Source: Terebella lapidaria (Eukaryota; Annelida; Polychaeta; Terebellida; Terebellidae). From it: a stretch of 64,000 nucleotides of DNA. The stretch lies in NCBI GenBank assembly GCA_949152475.1, contig OX424568.1, forward strand, positions 23,287,667 to 23,351,666, given 5' to 3'. A program made the translations under genes and the position numbers. The notes under the pieces are model-generated. The model saw only the letters and a program-made list of their open reading frames with translations. It was not told the origin of the DNA and searched no databases. Of the stretch, positions 39,597 through 51,309 are shown piece after piece. Numbering within the stretch: the first letter of the stretch is position 1; every line of letters starts with the position of its first letter.

Positions 39597-41762
39597 CTAG
39601 TGATGATAGTAATGATCACTGCGTTTCGAGGCGATGTTCGAAGTTGTGGTCTTTGCTGTAGTCTTTGTTGCCATTATAGCATGCGTGGAAGCGTGCTTGA
39701 ATAAGATATCAGGAATTTGGCCTTGTGTAACATTGGTTTCATTCTTGGAATCATCATGTCTCATGAAACTGAATGTCACACCTTCCACTTCTATAGTTGC
39801 CTGCCCATTAATACCCATATAACAACAGCCACCTCTCAAGGTGACCTTCACGGCGTGGTTTACGTCTGCCTCCAGTCTGACTGACTTCTTCAACATCACT
39901 TCTTGTTTGACGCTCATGAAGTCAGAGACTACGGTTGTTGATGTTTTGGGGGTCCATGTTTTTGTGACAGATATATAGATAGATAGATAGATAGATTATA
40001 CTGACGTAACCCTGTAAGGGAACTTGCCTTACCACCATCCGACCAACTTTGGTCCGCGATATATTGGTGGCGCGTCGCCGCAGTGCAGCGCCTGGCATAT
40101 TTTTGTTTCCCGTGTATGTATGTAGTGTATGGACGGGATTTTCTGGTGTACTGCATTGATGGGTGTTTGTAGCGCGGCCCATGACAGATCCGGGTACGCC
40201 TAGTGAACTAGGTTTCTGCCCCTTCACCACCGCCGATACACCGAGTGCAGCAGTCTACAATGTATCACCTGGTCACCATATTAGTGTCCGCTCCAGGCCG
40301 ACGGACTGAGAAGTGAGGGCTAACCCTTGATCCGCTGAGTGAATTTTGATCGCCGAGAGCGGGGCTCGCACCCGCCAACGACGAACATTGAATTCCCTTC
40401 AGCAGCGGGCGAACGACTTAGTGTGTTGCGCCACGGCCACTTTACGGCCACTTATCGGCATCATACACTTCGACAGGTATGAGTGGTGGGTGTTGCACTA
40501 CAATACACAGATACACCACACATTGATATCGGTTTGCTGACTCTGAAACTTAATGCATCAGGATTCCCTCCATGACCCCATCCAGTAATGCTGCTAGTAT
40601 CAGAGAAACGTACTGCCTTTAGTGTTCTTTTAGATGTGTAAGACCTTGGGTTGATGTTGTATCCAGTATGATGTAGTTCCTTCCTCGCAGACACTTGTGT
40701 GTCAACATCAGAACACTTGTTCATTGTGCATACCGCAAGCAACTTGAATCTGTCACAATCCAACAAATCTTATAGGTTGTTGTTAACGATCCCTTCGACC
40801 GTTGTGCTGCAGAATCTGATTTGGAACAGTGCATCTCCCAGGATGGCCCTGATATCCTTTCCTGTGCTGTCTCCATTTTCTCCGAGTCTGTGCTCTGCCC
40901 ATTTCTTGCAGGCTTTCAGCACGGGCATTTCCTCCTCCACAGACAATTCATCACATTCTAGAAACTTGATGAGTGACGGCTGTGACATCTCCAGGAAAGA
41001 CTCGCTGTCCAGTACTTCTAGTGTATCCTCCTTCATCAACTGCAAACATCTGGACGTGATGTTTGCCGATCCCCGACTCACAGCGTGGTCAAAGACTGTG
41101 CAGACAATACCAGCGTCGATATTCTTTTCCAAGAACTCCACACACTTCCCCTCAAGACCATCTAAGATGTACTTCTTAGCTGCTGTCATCAAGTACAAGA
41201 CGTTATCAGCTGTTATGTCCGTTTCTTCCGTGTACACAAACCTGCCGACAAATATGAAATTTCATATCATGATATTATCTCGCTTCAGACAAAAGCATAC
41301 ATTCATATTGGTAGGCCTATGTGAATTCAGAGAATTGAAAAGCTTTAGTAGAATGTACGAATTGGAAGGCGAACTCGTACGTTCTGCAAGATTCTTGACA
41401 CCAGATAATGAACTTGATTTTTTTGGTGTTTATCAAGTTTATCAAGTCGATAATGTAGAAAATGGATAAACATTCACCGTAACATATCTTTGAAAACCAG
41501 TGGTTCGATGTCAGAGATGACCACATCATCAGCTGATTCAGTGAAGTCTCCAATTAGCATTGCCTCAAACACCGGACTTCTAGACATCAGCACGTACTTA
41601 TGAGCGGAAACATTCACCACAGAGCCATCTGGCGACTGTATCGAGAACTTGATGTCACACGCCACCTGGTTGTCAAACATGTAACTGTTACATTCACGGA
41701 GGGTTTTCCCCACTTGCCAGCCTCTTTCTGAATTCACTGCCGCCATGTCCAGTGTCCGGGTT
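39597..41762 (-). pseudogene. Second BTB-BACK-PHR gene copy, inactivated
   Basis: Exon 1 coding 41746-41478 and exon 2 from 41241 downwards are joined by a GT/AG intron at the same place as in the first copy; the 5'-UTR acceptor (41763-41765) is conserved too, so the copy arose by DNA duplication and not by retroposition. BTB and BACK are well kept. At 40770-40772 the codon that is CAG in the first copy is TAA. After 250 bp of PHR sequence, a SINE and microsatellite (about 39970-40438) separate the last part (39597-39917), which still shows G-V-T-F-S-F and G-Q-I-P. The product would be a BTB-BACK fragment at best. The functional family member would act as a Cul3 adaptor. Confidence 0.82.
39970..40438 (-). 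mobile_element. tRNA-derived SINE in the PHR part of the second BTB copy
   Basis: On the minus strand a tRNA-like head starts at about 40438 with GGCCGTGGCGCAACAC (A-box-like) and continues to GGGTGCGAGCCCC (B-box-like, 40361-40373), at tRNA spacing. A body of about 360 bp follows and ends in a (TATC)n tail at 39971-39998. This is the usual SINE plan: Pol III promoter head, unrelated body, simple-repeat tail. No clear target duplication was found. Confidence 0.65.
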
Positions 41763-42288
41763 CTGTGAAAACGAAAACAATATATGTGTCATTCTCAGAT
41801 AAGTGCAACATTTGTGTTGAAGGTTTTTTTGTGATTTTGTTTTGGTTTTAGATTATTTTTATGTAGATACCTGGTATGTAAAATGAACGAGTCAATGGCA
41901 CCAAATATAAAAGCTTGTTCCAAGAAATATTTTTATTTTATTTAATTAATGTGTGTAAATGACACAAATTGACGTGTTCCAACCCCGTATTCCAGACATG
42001 TTTTAGTTATTAATGCCATGTTTCATTTAAAGCAATTGCCTTCGAATGTATGCAATATTTTTTTCAAAATTAAATTTTATTGAATATCGTCTAATACAAG
42101 AGAACAAAACATGTACACATTGGTTTTGACGATTACATTCCGTCCGAGTTGTCTTTACATCCGCTTCAACACACATTTTATGCCAGTTTTGTATATAAAC
42201 AAACGAAGTGTATCCATCAAACCCGAATGTAAACCAAATGCTCAAATTGCCCTTAAAAAGTCCACATCGAGTACGTTTTCCAGTTTTT
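41763..42288. other. Upstream region of the second BTB copy
   Basis: Presumed 5'-UTR intron and promoter of the pseudogene. AT-rich, nothing else recognised. Confidence 0.4.
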
Positions 42289-43680
42289 AGGTTACCGGAC
42301 CTATCGTCCGATAACCTATTGGCATGGCGTTGCGTCCGTCGTCCGTCCGTCGTCCGTCCGTTCACATTTTTATCTTTAAAGTATATGGTCAAATCTTTCT
42401 GAAATTTTGCACAAAAATACCTAAAAATATTTCCAGGAAAGGCTTTTTTTAGTTTTCTGATTTCCGCATTTTTTTCAAAATGGCGGCCATTTTTGACGAA
42501 AAATGCCTGATTTTGGACTTTGGCGGCCATTCTCTCAAAATCTGTTCGATAACTTTTTTTCTTACTGATGCATAACACTCTTCATATGTACCCCTACGAT
42601 GTGTATAAGTTTCGTTGTCTTTGAATAGCTCGAAGTGGGCCATTTTGGGCCCAAACTCGGCCCAAATGGGACTTTCCCATGTTAAATTCTCCTATGCTTT
42701 ATAATGGGACACATTAAGCCTAATATCTCACTTAATATAGAGATTAGAGACTAGGAATCAATTGTGGACATATAGGAAATGATATATGCTGAATATTCTT
42801 GTGACCTTGAGTTTGACCTCTGACCTCGGTTTCAAGGTCAGAGCACAAAATGGCTTATATCTCGCTTACTATCGACTCTACAGCTTAGGAATCAATTGTG
42901 GACATATAGGAAATGATATATGCTGAATATTCCGATGACCTTGAATTTGACCTTTGACCCCATTTTCAAGGTCATAGGACAAAATGGCTTATATCTGGCT
43001 TATTATCGACTCTACAGCTTAGGAATCAATTGTGGACATATAGGAAATGATATATGCTGAATATTCTGATGACCCTAAATTTGACCTTTGACCCCATTTT
43101 CAAGGTCATAGGACAAAATAGCTAATATCTCGCTTGTCATCGACTTTACGGCTTACGAATCAGTTCTGAACATATAGGAAATGATATATGCAAATTATGG
43201 TCATGACCTTGAATTTGACCTTTGACCTCATTTTCAAGGTCACAGGACAAAGTGGCTAATATCTCACTCATTATCGATTTTACAGCTTAGGAATCAATTG
43301 TGGACATATAGGAAATGACATATGCTGAATATTCTTGTGGCCTTGAATTTGACCTCTGACCTCTGACCTCATTTTCAAGGTCCAAGTACAAACTGCTCAT
43401 ATCTTGCTCCTCTATTGACTGTATGGCTTGGGAATCAATTGTTGACATATAGAAAGCGATATACACTGAATATTTTGATGACCTTGAATTTGACCTTTGC
43501 CTTCATTTTCAAGGCCACAGCACAAAATTGCTAATATCTCTCTGTTTTGAATTTACAGCTTAGCAATCAACTGTGGACATGATATATGCTTAATATTATA
43601 TATGCTGAATATTCTCTTGACCTTGAATTTAACCAGTGACCTGGCTAACATCTAAAATATTAAACATTGTCCGGTAACCT
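42289..43680 (+). mobile_element. Non-autonomous TIR element with satellite core, copy A
   Basis: Begins AGGTTACCGGAC (42289-42300) and ends GTCCGGTAACCT (43669-43680), a perfect 12-bp terminal inverted repeat. The 5' part has a GTCC-rich run (about 42335-42362) and CAAAATGGCGGCCAT (about 42477). The core is a tandem satellite of about 6-7 units, 42710-43640. No transposase ORF, so it depends on another element. Similarity to copy B continues about 20 bp past the right TIR, so the true end may lie near 43703. Known parallels are tandem-repeat-bearing MITEs and Helentron-related elements of molluscs. Confidence 0.75.
42710..43640 (+). repeat. 134-bp tandem satellite carrying nuclear-receptor-type half-sites
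   Basis: The string TGACCT(T/C)TGACC occurs at 42814, 42948, 43082, 43216 and 43350, spaced exactly 134 bp, and a further degenerate copy is at 43491. Each unit also has CATATAGGAAATGATATATG, TGACCTTGA and TTTTCAAGGTCA. The same unit occurs in 21505-22200 and 50645-50870 (inverted) and degraded at 18465-18560. Confidence 0.9.
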
Positions 43681-44110
43681 ATCTTTGGCCCTTGGCCTAA
43701 TTTTATCTGTTTATATAGTGTAGTTATGACAAAATAGTCAGTGATATACGGTGGTGTGCGTGGAATTGTCAGTCCATCTTGCACCTTTATGCCTTGTTTA
43801 CATCTGCGTGTGATGGATACAGTTCCTGTATATACGTGTGAACCGCCCGTTCAAATGGGCAAAATTTCGCAAAAAAGGACTGGGTTGCAGACCTAACATT
43901 TGATATGAGTACGTCTCACTGAGTTAATTTCACATGTTTAATATGAAATGTAGCTTTCAAAAAATACTGCATACATTCGAAGGCAGTTGCTTTAATGGAG
44001 TATGCTGTATTTGGTATCATCTAATGAAGAAAATAATATATAAGAATTTTAGTATGATTTTTTTTTAGCAAGAAATGAGTTTGCTTGCTATTTTCTATAA
44101 GCAGTCAAAT
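43681..44110. other. Spacer between copy A and the inverted-repeat-bounded region
   Basis: No gene. Similarity to the flank of copy B runs to about 43703 (TTGGCCCTTGGCCTAA). The rest is AT-rich. Confidence 0.4.
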
Positions 44111-47100
44111 TGGGGCCGATTGCACCAACAGGTAGGTCGTAAATATCTAACGCCGGTCGTAGAAACGCCAGTCGTTGAAAAAAAATACGACCCCGATTGC
44201 AACAAATAGCAATTTTCAAATGGTGGCCCTCTTCAACCTAAAAATCAGTGCGGGGGGAGGATGCAGTACTGAATTCGCCTCTCGCTTCAAACCATGGGCT
44301 TCGTTTTGAAGCGAGTAGGCTATATCACTCAAAACTTTTTTTATGTGTGAAATTTGTCAATGATATTATTTCTTATAAACGAGCATGAAATTATTTCGAA
44401 CCGATGCCGAAACATAGCTTCCCATTGGGTGATTAGTCTTACCGGTATGTCTGTATGAGAAATAAAACAGCCTGGAGCAATAGGTTCGCTTTGAAACGAA
44501 GCCCTATGTTTTGAATCGATAGGCGGGTTCAGTCCCGGATTTGAAGCACAGGCTAACATCTGGTTCTTCGAACCACCCACCGGTGGCTAGTGAAGGCGGT
44601 GTGCGGGACTGTTGGTCAGAGGCAGAAGCCTGTAAGGAGGGTTTCTGTCAGAAGACAATTTTTTGCCACACGTTTTAGTTGATATTCTGTTTCACTTTAC
44701 TTGCTCAATTGTGATTCTTTACTCAATAAAGATAACCAATTTTAATATAAAGCTGTATGAAAGTATTTTATTTTCAAGGAAAGGAACTGGTTAGAAGAGA
44801 TTTGTGATCAGTTGCATTAACTGATTAAGTGTGTTTTTGCGTATGTGATAGATAGACATTCGATGAGGTGCGGGTATGTGTGCAGTAAATATTCCACAGA
44901 ATTCGGTGGAGAAGGGAGGGGATACCGTAATTATATTACATACATTTTATCAAAAATACAACAAATAGCATTTTCAGAAAAGTTTCTGCAAATAGGCCCA
45001 AATCTATAAAATGCATATTAATTGTGTTGTTCTATACAGCATGACACTGAGCCCAGTCCTTAAGGTTGTTCGAAACACCCGGAAAGGTGTTTTTATTGAG
45101 TAAAAAGTTATATTTCTTGATAGCTAGGTATGTGATGGTTACAAAAAGCAGAAAAAAATAGTAGGTCACCGTATGATATTTTTTGCTATGATGCATTTTG
45201 TTGACCTCCTATCAGTCTTGAAAGTACCTCAGCAATAGCCACAATCCATTACATCATGACATGCAATCTAACTGCATATTTTTGCCTAAAACTATATATT
45301 TATAGGATTTTTCAGTACAGAACTGTTGTATATGCAACGGTTCATTAAACTTATGAAACAAAATTCGCTAGCACTGAGTTTGATATGTTTCGTGGCAAGA
45401 GTAAGAACATGTGTATATATTTCAGCACTGAAATTTTACAGAAAAAGAGTAACTTCTGATAATCCATACAACGTTGAGTATCACTGCTCGGTCAGTAATA
45501 CAGTATTTTTTTCTAATTTTTTTACACATATTTCTTCAATGATATTTTGGGTTTGTAAAAATAATGTAAAAAATATACCTATCCAGGTTACTTTTCGCGA
45601 TATAAGCGGTAAAACATGAAAAGTGTCATTTTATGGAAACAAAAAATCAATAATTTCATGAATTTGGAGTGCATACTATGTCAAATTATTCAAGTTTTTG
45701 TGAGTATGAGTTGAAAAAAAAAATCATATATTTCATATATTGTATGTTCTGACTTGACTCAGAAATGTATAAAAGGCTGGCATGGTAGATGTGATCATTA
45801 GCATGAACGGTATGGCTGCTAGAATGAACCACTAGATGTTGACTGGTCAATTGGCTCAGATGAGATTCTCTCCGGTCGCCAACTCAGTAGGCCTAATAGT
45901 TGAAATATCCCCATCAAATTTGACAAGTCAGTAGAACTTTAGGAATAAATTTCACCCAATTAGCTTGAGCAAGATGACCGCCACATTTGGCACAGGATTT
46001 TGCGATAACTTGTAGGCCTATACATACGGACAACGTGAGGATATAGCTTATTATATATAAATGACTGATAACGGATTTGACTGAGAGGGTAGCGCTGATC
46101 TGTGCGCGGTGAATTTTGGAGATTATTTCGTCTATAGGTCTATTTCATGCATCTCGATGAATTTTGGTAGAAAATCGCCTAACGTAGTGTAAATTTCTGG
46201 GCAGATAAGCTGCGGAAACAAAAAAGTTAGCCCCATTCGGTTTACATAGCGGAACGGGTATGGTAGACGAAACGTGTCAAAAATGACAACTGTAACGAAA
46301 ACGGAGCCCCGCGAAATCGAGCCTGGTGGGCTGTAAATGTTGCGGCCCAATGAAGCTGAGCTCTTCTTATGATGTATTCCTCTTAAAGAGTGAACATTTG
46401 GTATATTCAGGCTATATAATGGACAGGCTATAGAGGAATTGATGTATGTCAATGGAATGTTGCTTAGTGGAACTGGAAATGCATATGCGTGTTTGGACAA
46501 ACTTAGGGGCGCATAGGACAAACTATTATAAAAGAGTGTGTGACGACCTCTGGATATTTTGTGGTGAACTTTGAAGTTCTAAGAGATTGGAATTGTGAAG
46601 AAAACACTCCACAGGGGCACAAAATGCAGGATTCGGCGGATGGGAGGATGTGGTAAGAAACGGAAGAAACCCTCACACTTGTTTTATTGGTCTTACACAG
46701 ATATCATATACAAAGTAATGAGCGCCACTTGCGCCAGCAACTCCCCCCCCCCCCCACCCCTCAAATTTGCTCTTGCATTCGTTGTATCTTTTGTCCTTGG
46801 TCCACTCAAGTCAAGTAGCAACAAATTCCATGTGTTATGCCATACTAGTACATTCATGCTTATTAGCCCTACGAGATCTGCAATACCATGAATAGTCTTT
46901 CAAAATATTATTATCGCTAAGCTTGAGTTGTATTGAAAATTATGCCATGATCCACAGAAGTGTTGTCAATTTATTTAACAGTGTTTTGAATAATTTTACG
47001 ATCTGTTTGACTATGTTAATCAGAAGATTTGGAAATTGTTAGGTCTACTAGTTTTGTTGTGCAAACGTTTACTCATATACATATTAAAACTATGTAACGA

Positions 47101-48003
47101 ATGGATGTTCTAGTAGTATTATCTTCTTAACCGAGGCTGGCCCACTGAAAGATACTAGACATATGCTGTGATGCTTCCAGTACTTTGTGTGTTCAAGTCG
47201 AGACTCCGCCGTACTGATTACAGACCGCCGGATTTTCCAGTACTCCCATTGCACGGCAACATTCATACCCCGCCGATCCCTATTTCACCCCGCCGTTACA
47301 TTCGCTGTTTATGACACGTTTGGTCAACCATAGACGGGCCACATTGATGACGCGTTCGGGCATGACAACACCAATGATATTGCGTCATATCCGTTACAGG
47401 CAGAGAATTCCCTATTTTGAAAACGGGGGATGCCCTTGATCCCCCGCAGAATGGTGGGGGATATTTTGCAATAACGGGTTGTTGACCCGAGCTGGTTGGC
47501 ATTGCACACGAAGAGTTTCAAGACCACAGCACGCACAGAACGGCTCCGATGGCGAACGATATATATGGGTTGTCAGGCATGAAAATCAGTCGTTTTAAGG
47601 GGGTACCCTCAGAATTCGAGCTGTAGCGAAAAATCCAATTTATCAACATATATTTTCCTTACTATAGTGAGATGAGGAAATGAATTGACTGGCTTTGTAT
47701 ATAAGCTGCTCAGGTTGATCTTGTTCTGGGACGGAGCTATGGAGACTTGAATTTGGGCTTTTTATCATTGTTTTGTATGGCCGAAGGAATTAGTGAAATC
47801 TGTCCTTCGGTGTATCGAACAACCTTAATAACACTCAACCATGGCTTTACGACCACTCTGCGCCTCCTCCTGACTTGGTATAAATATACGACCAGATTTG
47901 CGACAGCGTTGCACTTACGACCTGTTGGTGCAATAGGCGTATCACGAAACGCTTGGGATACGACCAGCGTAAATTTTACGACCTTTTTGTGCAATCGGCC
48001 CCA
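44111..48003. mobile_element. Region bounded by TGGGGCCGATTGCAC inverted repeats, possible DNA transposon
   Basis: TGGGGCCGATTGCACCAACAG starts at 44111, and its inverted partner GTGCAATCGGCCCCA ends at 48003. Inside each end are further related strings: GGTCGTAAA/T and a second GCACCAACAGGTCGTAA on the right. That makes inverted repeats of roughly 70-130 bp around 3.9 kb. No transposase is recognisable inside; the interior is AT-rich and its short ORFs lack known domains. The immediate flanks do not show a clear target duplication. It could be a non-autonomous element, or two elements side by side in opposite orientation. Confidence 0.45.
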
Positions 48004-49186
48004 CTAGGAGAGCAAATGAACGGTTCCTTTGTTGGATTTTTGTTCATTTGCAAATTGGCGCTCCCACCAGCTCTGCTGCGTGCTGAAAAGAAACGTGGGT
48101 TGAAAATTGTAATGTAACATTTGGATCAAAGATGTGAATTCGAAGGCGCACACTCTAAAACAGACCCAATGCATGATAGTATGCATGGGCAACGGAAATA
48201 TAAGAAATCATCCCCGTTGTTACCATCACTTCTGTTACTGTCAGAATAGTAGAAGAATGTATGCTTGTTGTAACGGAGCTGACCAGGCATTGTCCGTCGT
48301 TGACAGCTGTTTTCACCTACGATTGCGCGTCATCACCGTGTTCATCCAAATTTTAAGAATTTCAAGAAAGACTGACCAACCAACGATGCTTTACCGGAGA
48401 CTGCATGATACCTTACTGGTACCTGCTCGGTGACCGTCTGATATGTACAAATCGGCCGATTATCTGAAGGGCACCTTCCGGAAATTCATCGGCGTCTGGC
48501 AGGATACCCTGCGGTGATCGTCTGGTAAGGTACTCACATTGGTCGGCCGAAAATTTTGGTCGATTCCCGCGGCACCTGGTGGGCATTTGAAGGGGCTCTG
48601 ACCGATCGCCGGCAAGCGTGCTAGCTATTCACTACTGATGTCATTTTTTCCAACGATCGCCGCAAAAATAAGTCTGCGTTATTTTCTTCCGATGCCTCCA
48701 CTGACGTGTCTCCGATGTCCGATTGTTGTGCGATGGTCATGGATAATCCTCTGGCGCTCGGTGGGTGACCAGCCGAAATGGCCAAATTTCAGCCTTTTTG
48801 GAGATCGCCTCCTCATCGGCGCAGGCATCGGTGTGATCATATCTGTTGCATATAGTACGTGTACTCGCTATAGGTAGGAAACTTTGTACGCTATGTAAGT
48901 TTTTCTTTTTCTAAATCAACATTCAACTGTATATATTAATTTGTTGATGAATATACATGTATACAGACTATAATATGTTCATGAAATTTTGCTACGAAAC
49001 GGCCGAGATATGAACTGAAATATAACATGGTATGAAACCATTGAAATTACAAGAATGCTACCCGGAACGCAATATTAATAAAGAACTGAATCGTTTCTAA
49101 ACTAGGGTTATAGTCAAGTCGATATTCCGAGCTGTCAAGAAATCACGTTGCACATTTCAAATACAAACTTTTGAGTTCTGATCCGA
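48004..49186. other. Intergenic spacer
   Basis: No gene recognised. The segment 48400-48600 is GC-richer, with several CGGTGA/TCGGCCGA strings but no clear unit. Confidence 0.4.
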
Positions 49187-49235
49187 CCCCCAGTTATATG
49201 CGAGCCGCATACGTACGTTTGGCTTAAAAAACACT

Positions 49236-49330
49236 AACGGTAAATGTGAAACCTAACGCTAAATGTGAAAATTAAGGAAATCACCCTTAACGGTAAATGT
49301 GAAAAGAAATCACGACGGTAAATGTGCAAA
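49236..49330 (+). repeat. AACGGTAAATGTGAAA repeats (left block)
   Basis: Four copies of AACG(G/C)TAAATGTG(A)AA at about 49236, 49253, 49288 and 49313. The inverted block lies at 51150-51306. A related pair of direct sequences (GACCCCC...ATATGCGAGCC..ATACGTAC) flanks the whole region at about 49187 and 52256. Confidence 0.8.
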
Positions 49331-49477
49331 ACCGGCCGAGGGCAAAACTAGGTTATTATGCGTACTCGGCATATATTATCTTGTGACATGTAAAAAACTG
49401 CCGACGTATAGGCCTAGGCTACGGAAGCGTAGAAGGGCCATCCAGGAAAATTATATTTTTGAAATTCCTGACTTAGT

Positions 49478-49628
49478 AACTCGATAATATCGACTTAGTA
49501 TATCGATAATATCAACTTAGTATCTCGATAATATCGAGTTAGTAACTCGATAATATCGACTTAGTAACTCGATAATATCGAGTTAGTATCTCGACAATAT
49601 CGAGTTAATAACTCGATAATATCGACTA
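49478..49628 (+). repeat. 22-bp tandem repeat (AACTCGATAATATCGACTTAGT)
   Basis: About seven units of a 22-bp repeat. A second short block (about three units) lies at 50588-50645. Each block is preceded by the same CTACGGAAGCGTAGAAGGGCC string (49421 and 50535). Confidence 0.85.
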
Positions 49629-49651
49629 AATACGCTACAATACCTTGACTT

Positions 49652-50508
49652 AAAGTACTAGTAAAGTGAAAATATAATGTTTTGTTATATGAAAGATCTC
49701 ATTGATCTGAGCAAAATGGTCTTTACGGTATATCAATATCTCTATCCGTTCAAAAGTTACAGCCATTTGAAACTGCCATTCCGGCACTACATTACAGAAG
49801 CCACTTGAAAAGTTCTAGCAACTCATTTTAATTAGGATATTTCAAGCCATGATATAATGATTCTTATTGAAGGTTCTGACGATCTGACTAGTGCATATTA
49901 TTATGTACCATACATAGTCAATATCCACACAAACTGTACTGTTGCTATGGTTACCAGTCGTTCCATATGGCCGTAGTTACCCATGGTTGCCATGGCCATT
50001 AACTGCCAAGTCAGTCTATCCACAGACTTTCTGTCGATTATTTATGAAATAAATTATTATAGATCTCAAGTTGGCACCATTTTTATTTGTGCATACCCTG
50101 TTCTAAGTGGGTTTCTGGCCCTAGCAAACATGGTTGCTATGGGCCATACCAGGTCACTGGTTACCTTGACAACAACAGAAAAAGTAAAAACACTGATTAT
50201 TCATATTAAAATCTGTATAGAATAATTTTTGATGAATAATCATAACATTAAATGAATGAAAAATACATATCGAAGTACCTAATTAAAAAAACTTCCCCCG
50301 ATGACATCATGAATATCTCATTTGCATACTAATTAGCTAAATTGTTTTGAAAAAACAAATTTGCCGATTTCACTCTTTAAAGTGCTATAACTTTTGAACG
50401 GATTGTGATATTTACAAGCCGTAAAAACAATTTTGCTCAAATCAATGAGATCTTTCATATAAATTCACATCATATTTTCACTATACTAGTACTTTAAGTC
50501 ACAGTACA
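49652..50508. mobile_element. MITE-like element with long terminal inverted repeats
   Basis: CTTGACTTAAAGTACTAGTA...GATCTCATTGATCTGAGCAAAATGG (from 49652 to about 49740) is repeated inverted at about 50408-50508. The interior is about 670 bp, has no transposase, and holds three GTTGC(T/C)ATGG strings (about 49940, 49987, 50130). It lies between the two 22-bp repeat blocks. Confidence 0.6.
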
Positions 50509-50644
50509 TGATGTATAGACTGCAAGTGCATAGACTACGGAAGCGTAGAAGGGCCACTCAGGATTTTTTTTTCAATTCCCGACTTAGCAACTCGATAATA
50601 TCGACTTAGTATCTCGATAATATCGACTTAGTATCTCGATAATA

Positions 50645-50870
50645 TGTCCAGCATATATCACTTCCTATATGTCCACAATTGATTCCTAAGCTGAAAAGTC
50701 GATATTAAATGAGATATTAGCCATTTTGTGCTCTGACCTTGAAGATGAGGTCAAAGGTCAAATTCAAGGTCATCAGAATATTCAGCATATATCATTTCCT
50801 ATATGTTCACAATTGATATTTAGGCTATAAAGTCGATAATAAGCGATAATAATATTATCCATTTTGTCAG
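50645..50870 (-). repeat. Fragment of the 134-bp satellite, inverted
   Basis: Two partial units in reverse orientation, with a perfect AGGTCAAAGGTCA at 50748-50760 and TCAAGGTCA at 50764-50772. It ends in AGATAACCT, close to the TIR of copy B. Confidence 0.82.
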
Positions 50871-51149
50871 ATAACCTAAAAACATGTCACCCGGACATAT
50901 TCTTATGCATTCTATTCCTTGTATACTGTGGCTTGTTAGATCAAGATACGGTAACCTAAAAAGACAGATCAGTGATGGGAACACCTGCTCTCGCGCAGAT
51001 CCGATTTGAACTAGGGTGAACGGTTCTACAGTCGACCAGGTGGGAGTGGAGAAGGGCAGGCCATCCATTTCGATGCTATCCATTTCGGGATTAGGGTAGT
51101 TCTTAGTTGTTCGTACCAGTCTGATGACTGTGAGTGGTAACTAAATATA

Positions 51150-51306
51150 TATTTTCACATTTAGCGTCAAGCACATAGTTATTAGATTTAGCGTCAAGTC
51201 ATATGCCTTGTTTTTCACATTTACCGTTAGGTTTCACATTTAGCGTTAGTGTGTTTTCACATTTACCGTTAGGTTTCACATTTAGCGTTGATTTCACATT
51301 TACCGG
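51150..51306 (-). repeat. AACGGTAAATGTGAAA repeats (right, inverted block)
   Basis: Six copies of TTCACATTTA(C/G)CGTTA at about 51154, 51213, 51233, 51254, 51274 and 51291, inverted to the block at 49236-49330. Confidence 0.8.
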
Positions 51307-51309
51307 TTC

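Noticed and set aside
40360-40438. Functional tRNA gene
   Set aside because: Box-like sequences are present, but the cloverleaf stems do not pair well and a long body with a (TATC)n tail follows, so it is a SINE head.
47400-47470. CGGGGGAT...ATCCCCCG hairpin as a terminator
   Set aside because: Rho-independent terminators are bacterial; no gene ends here and no T run follows.
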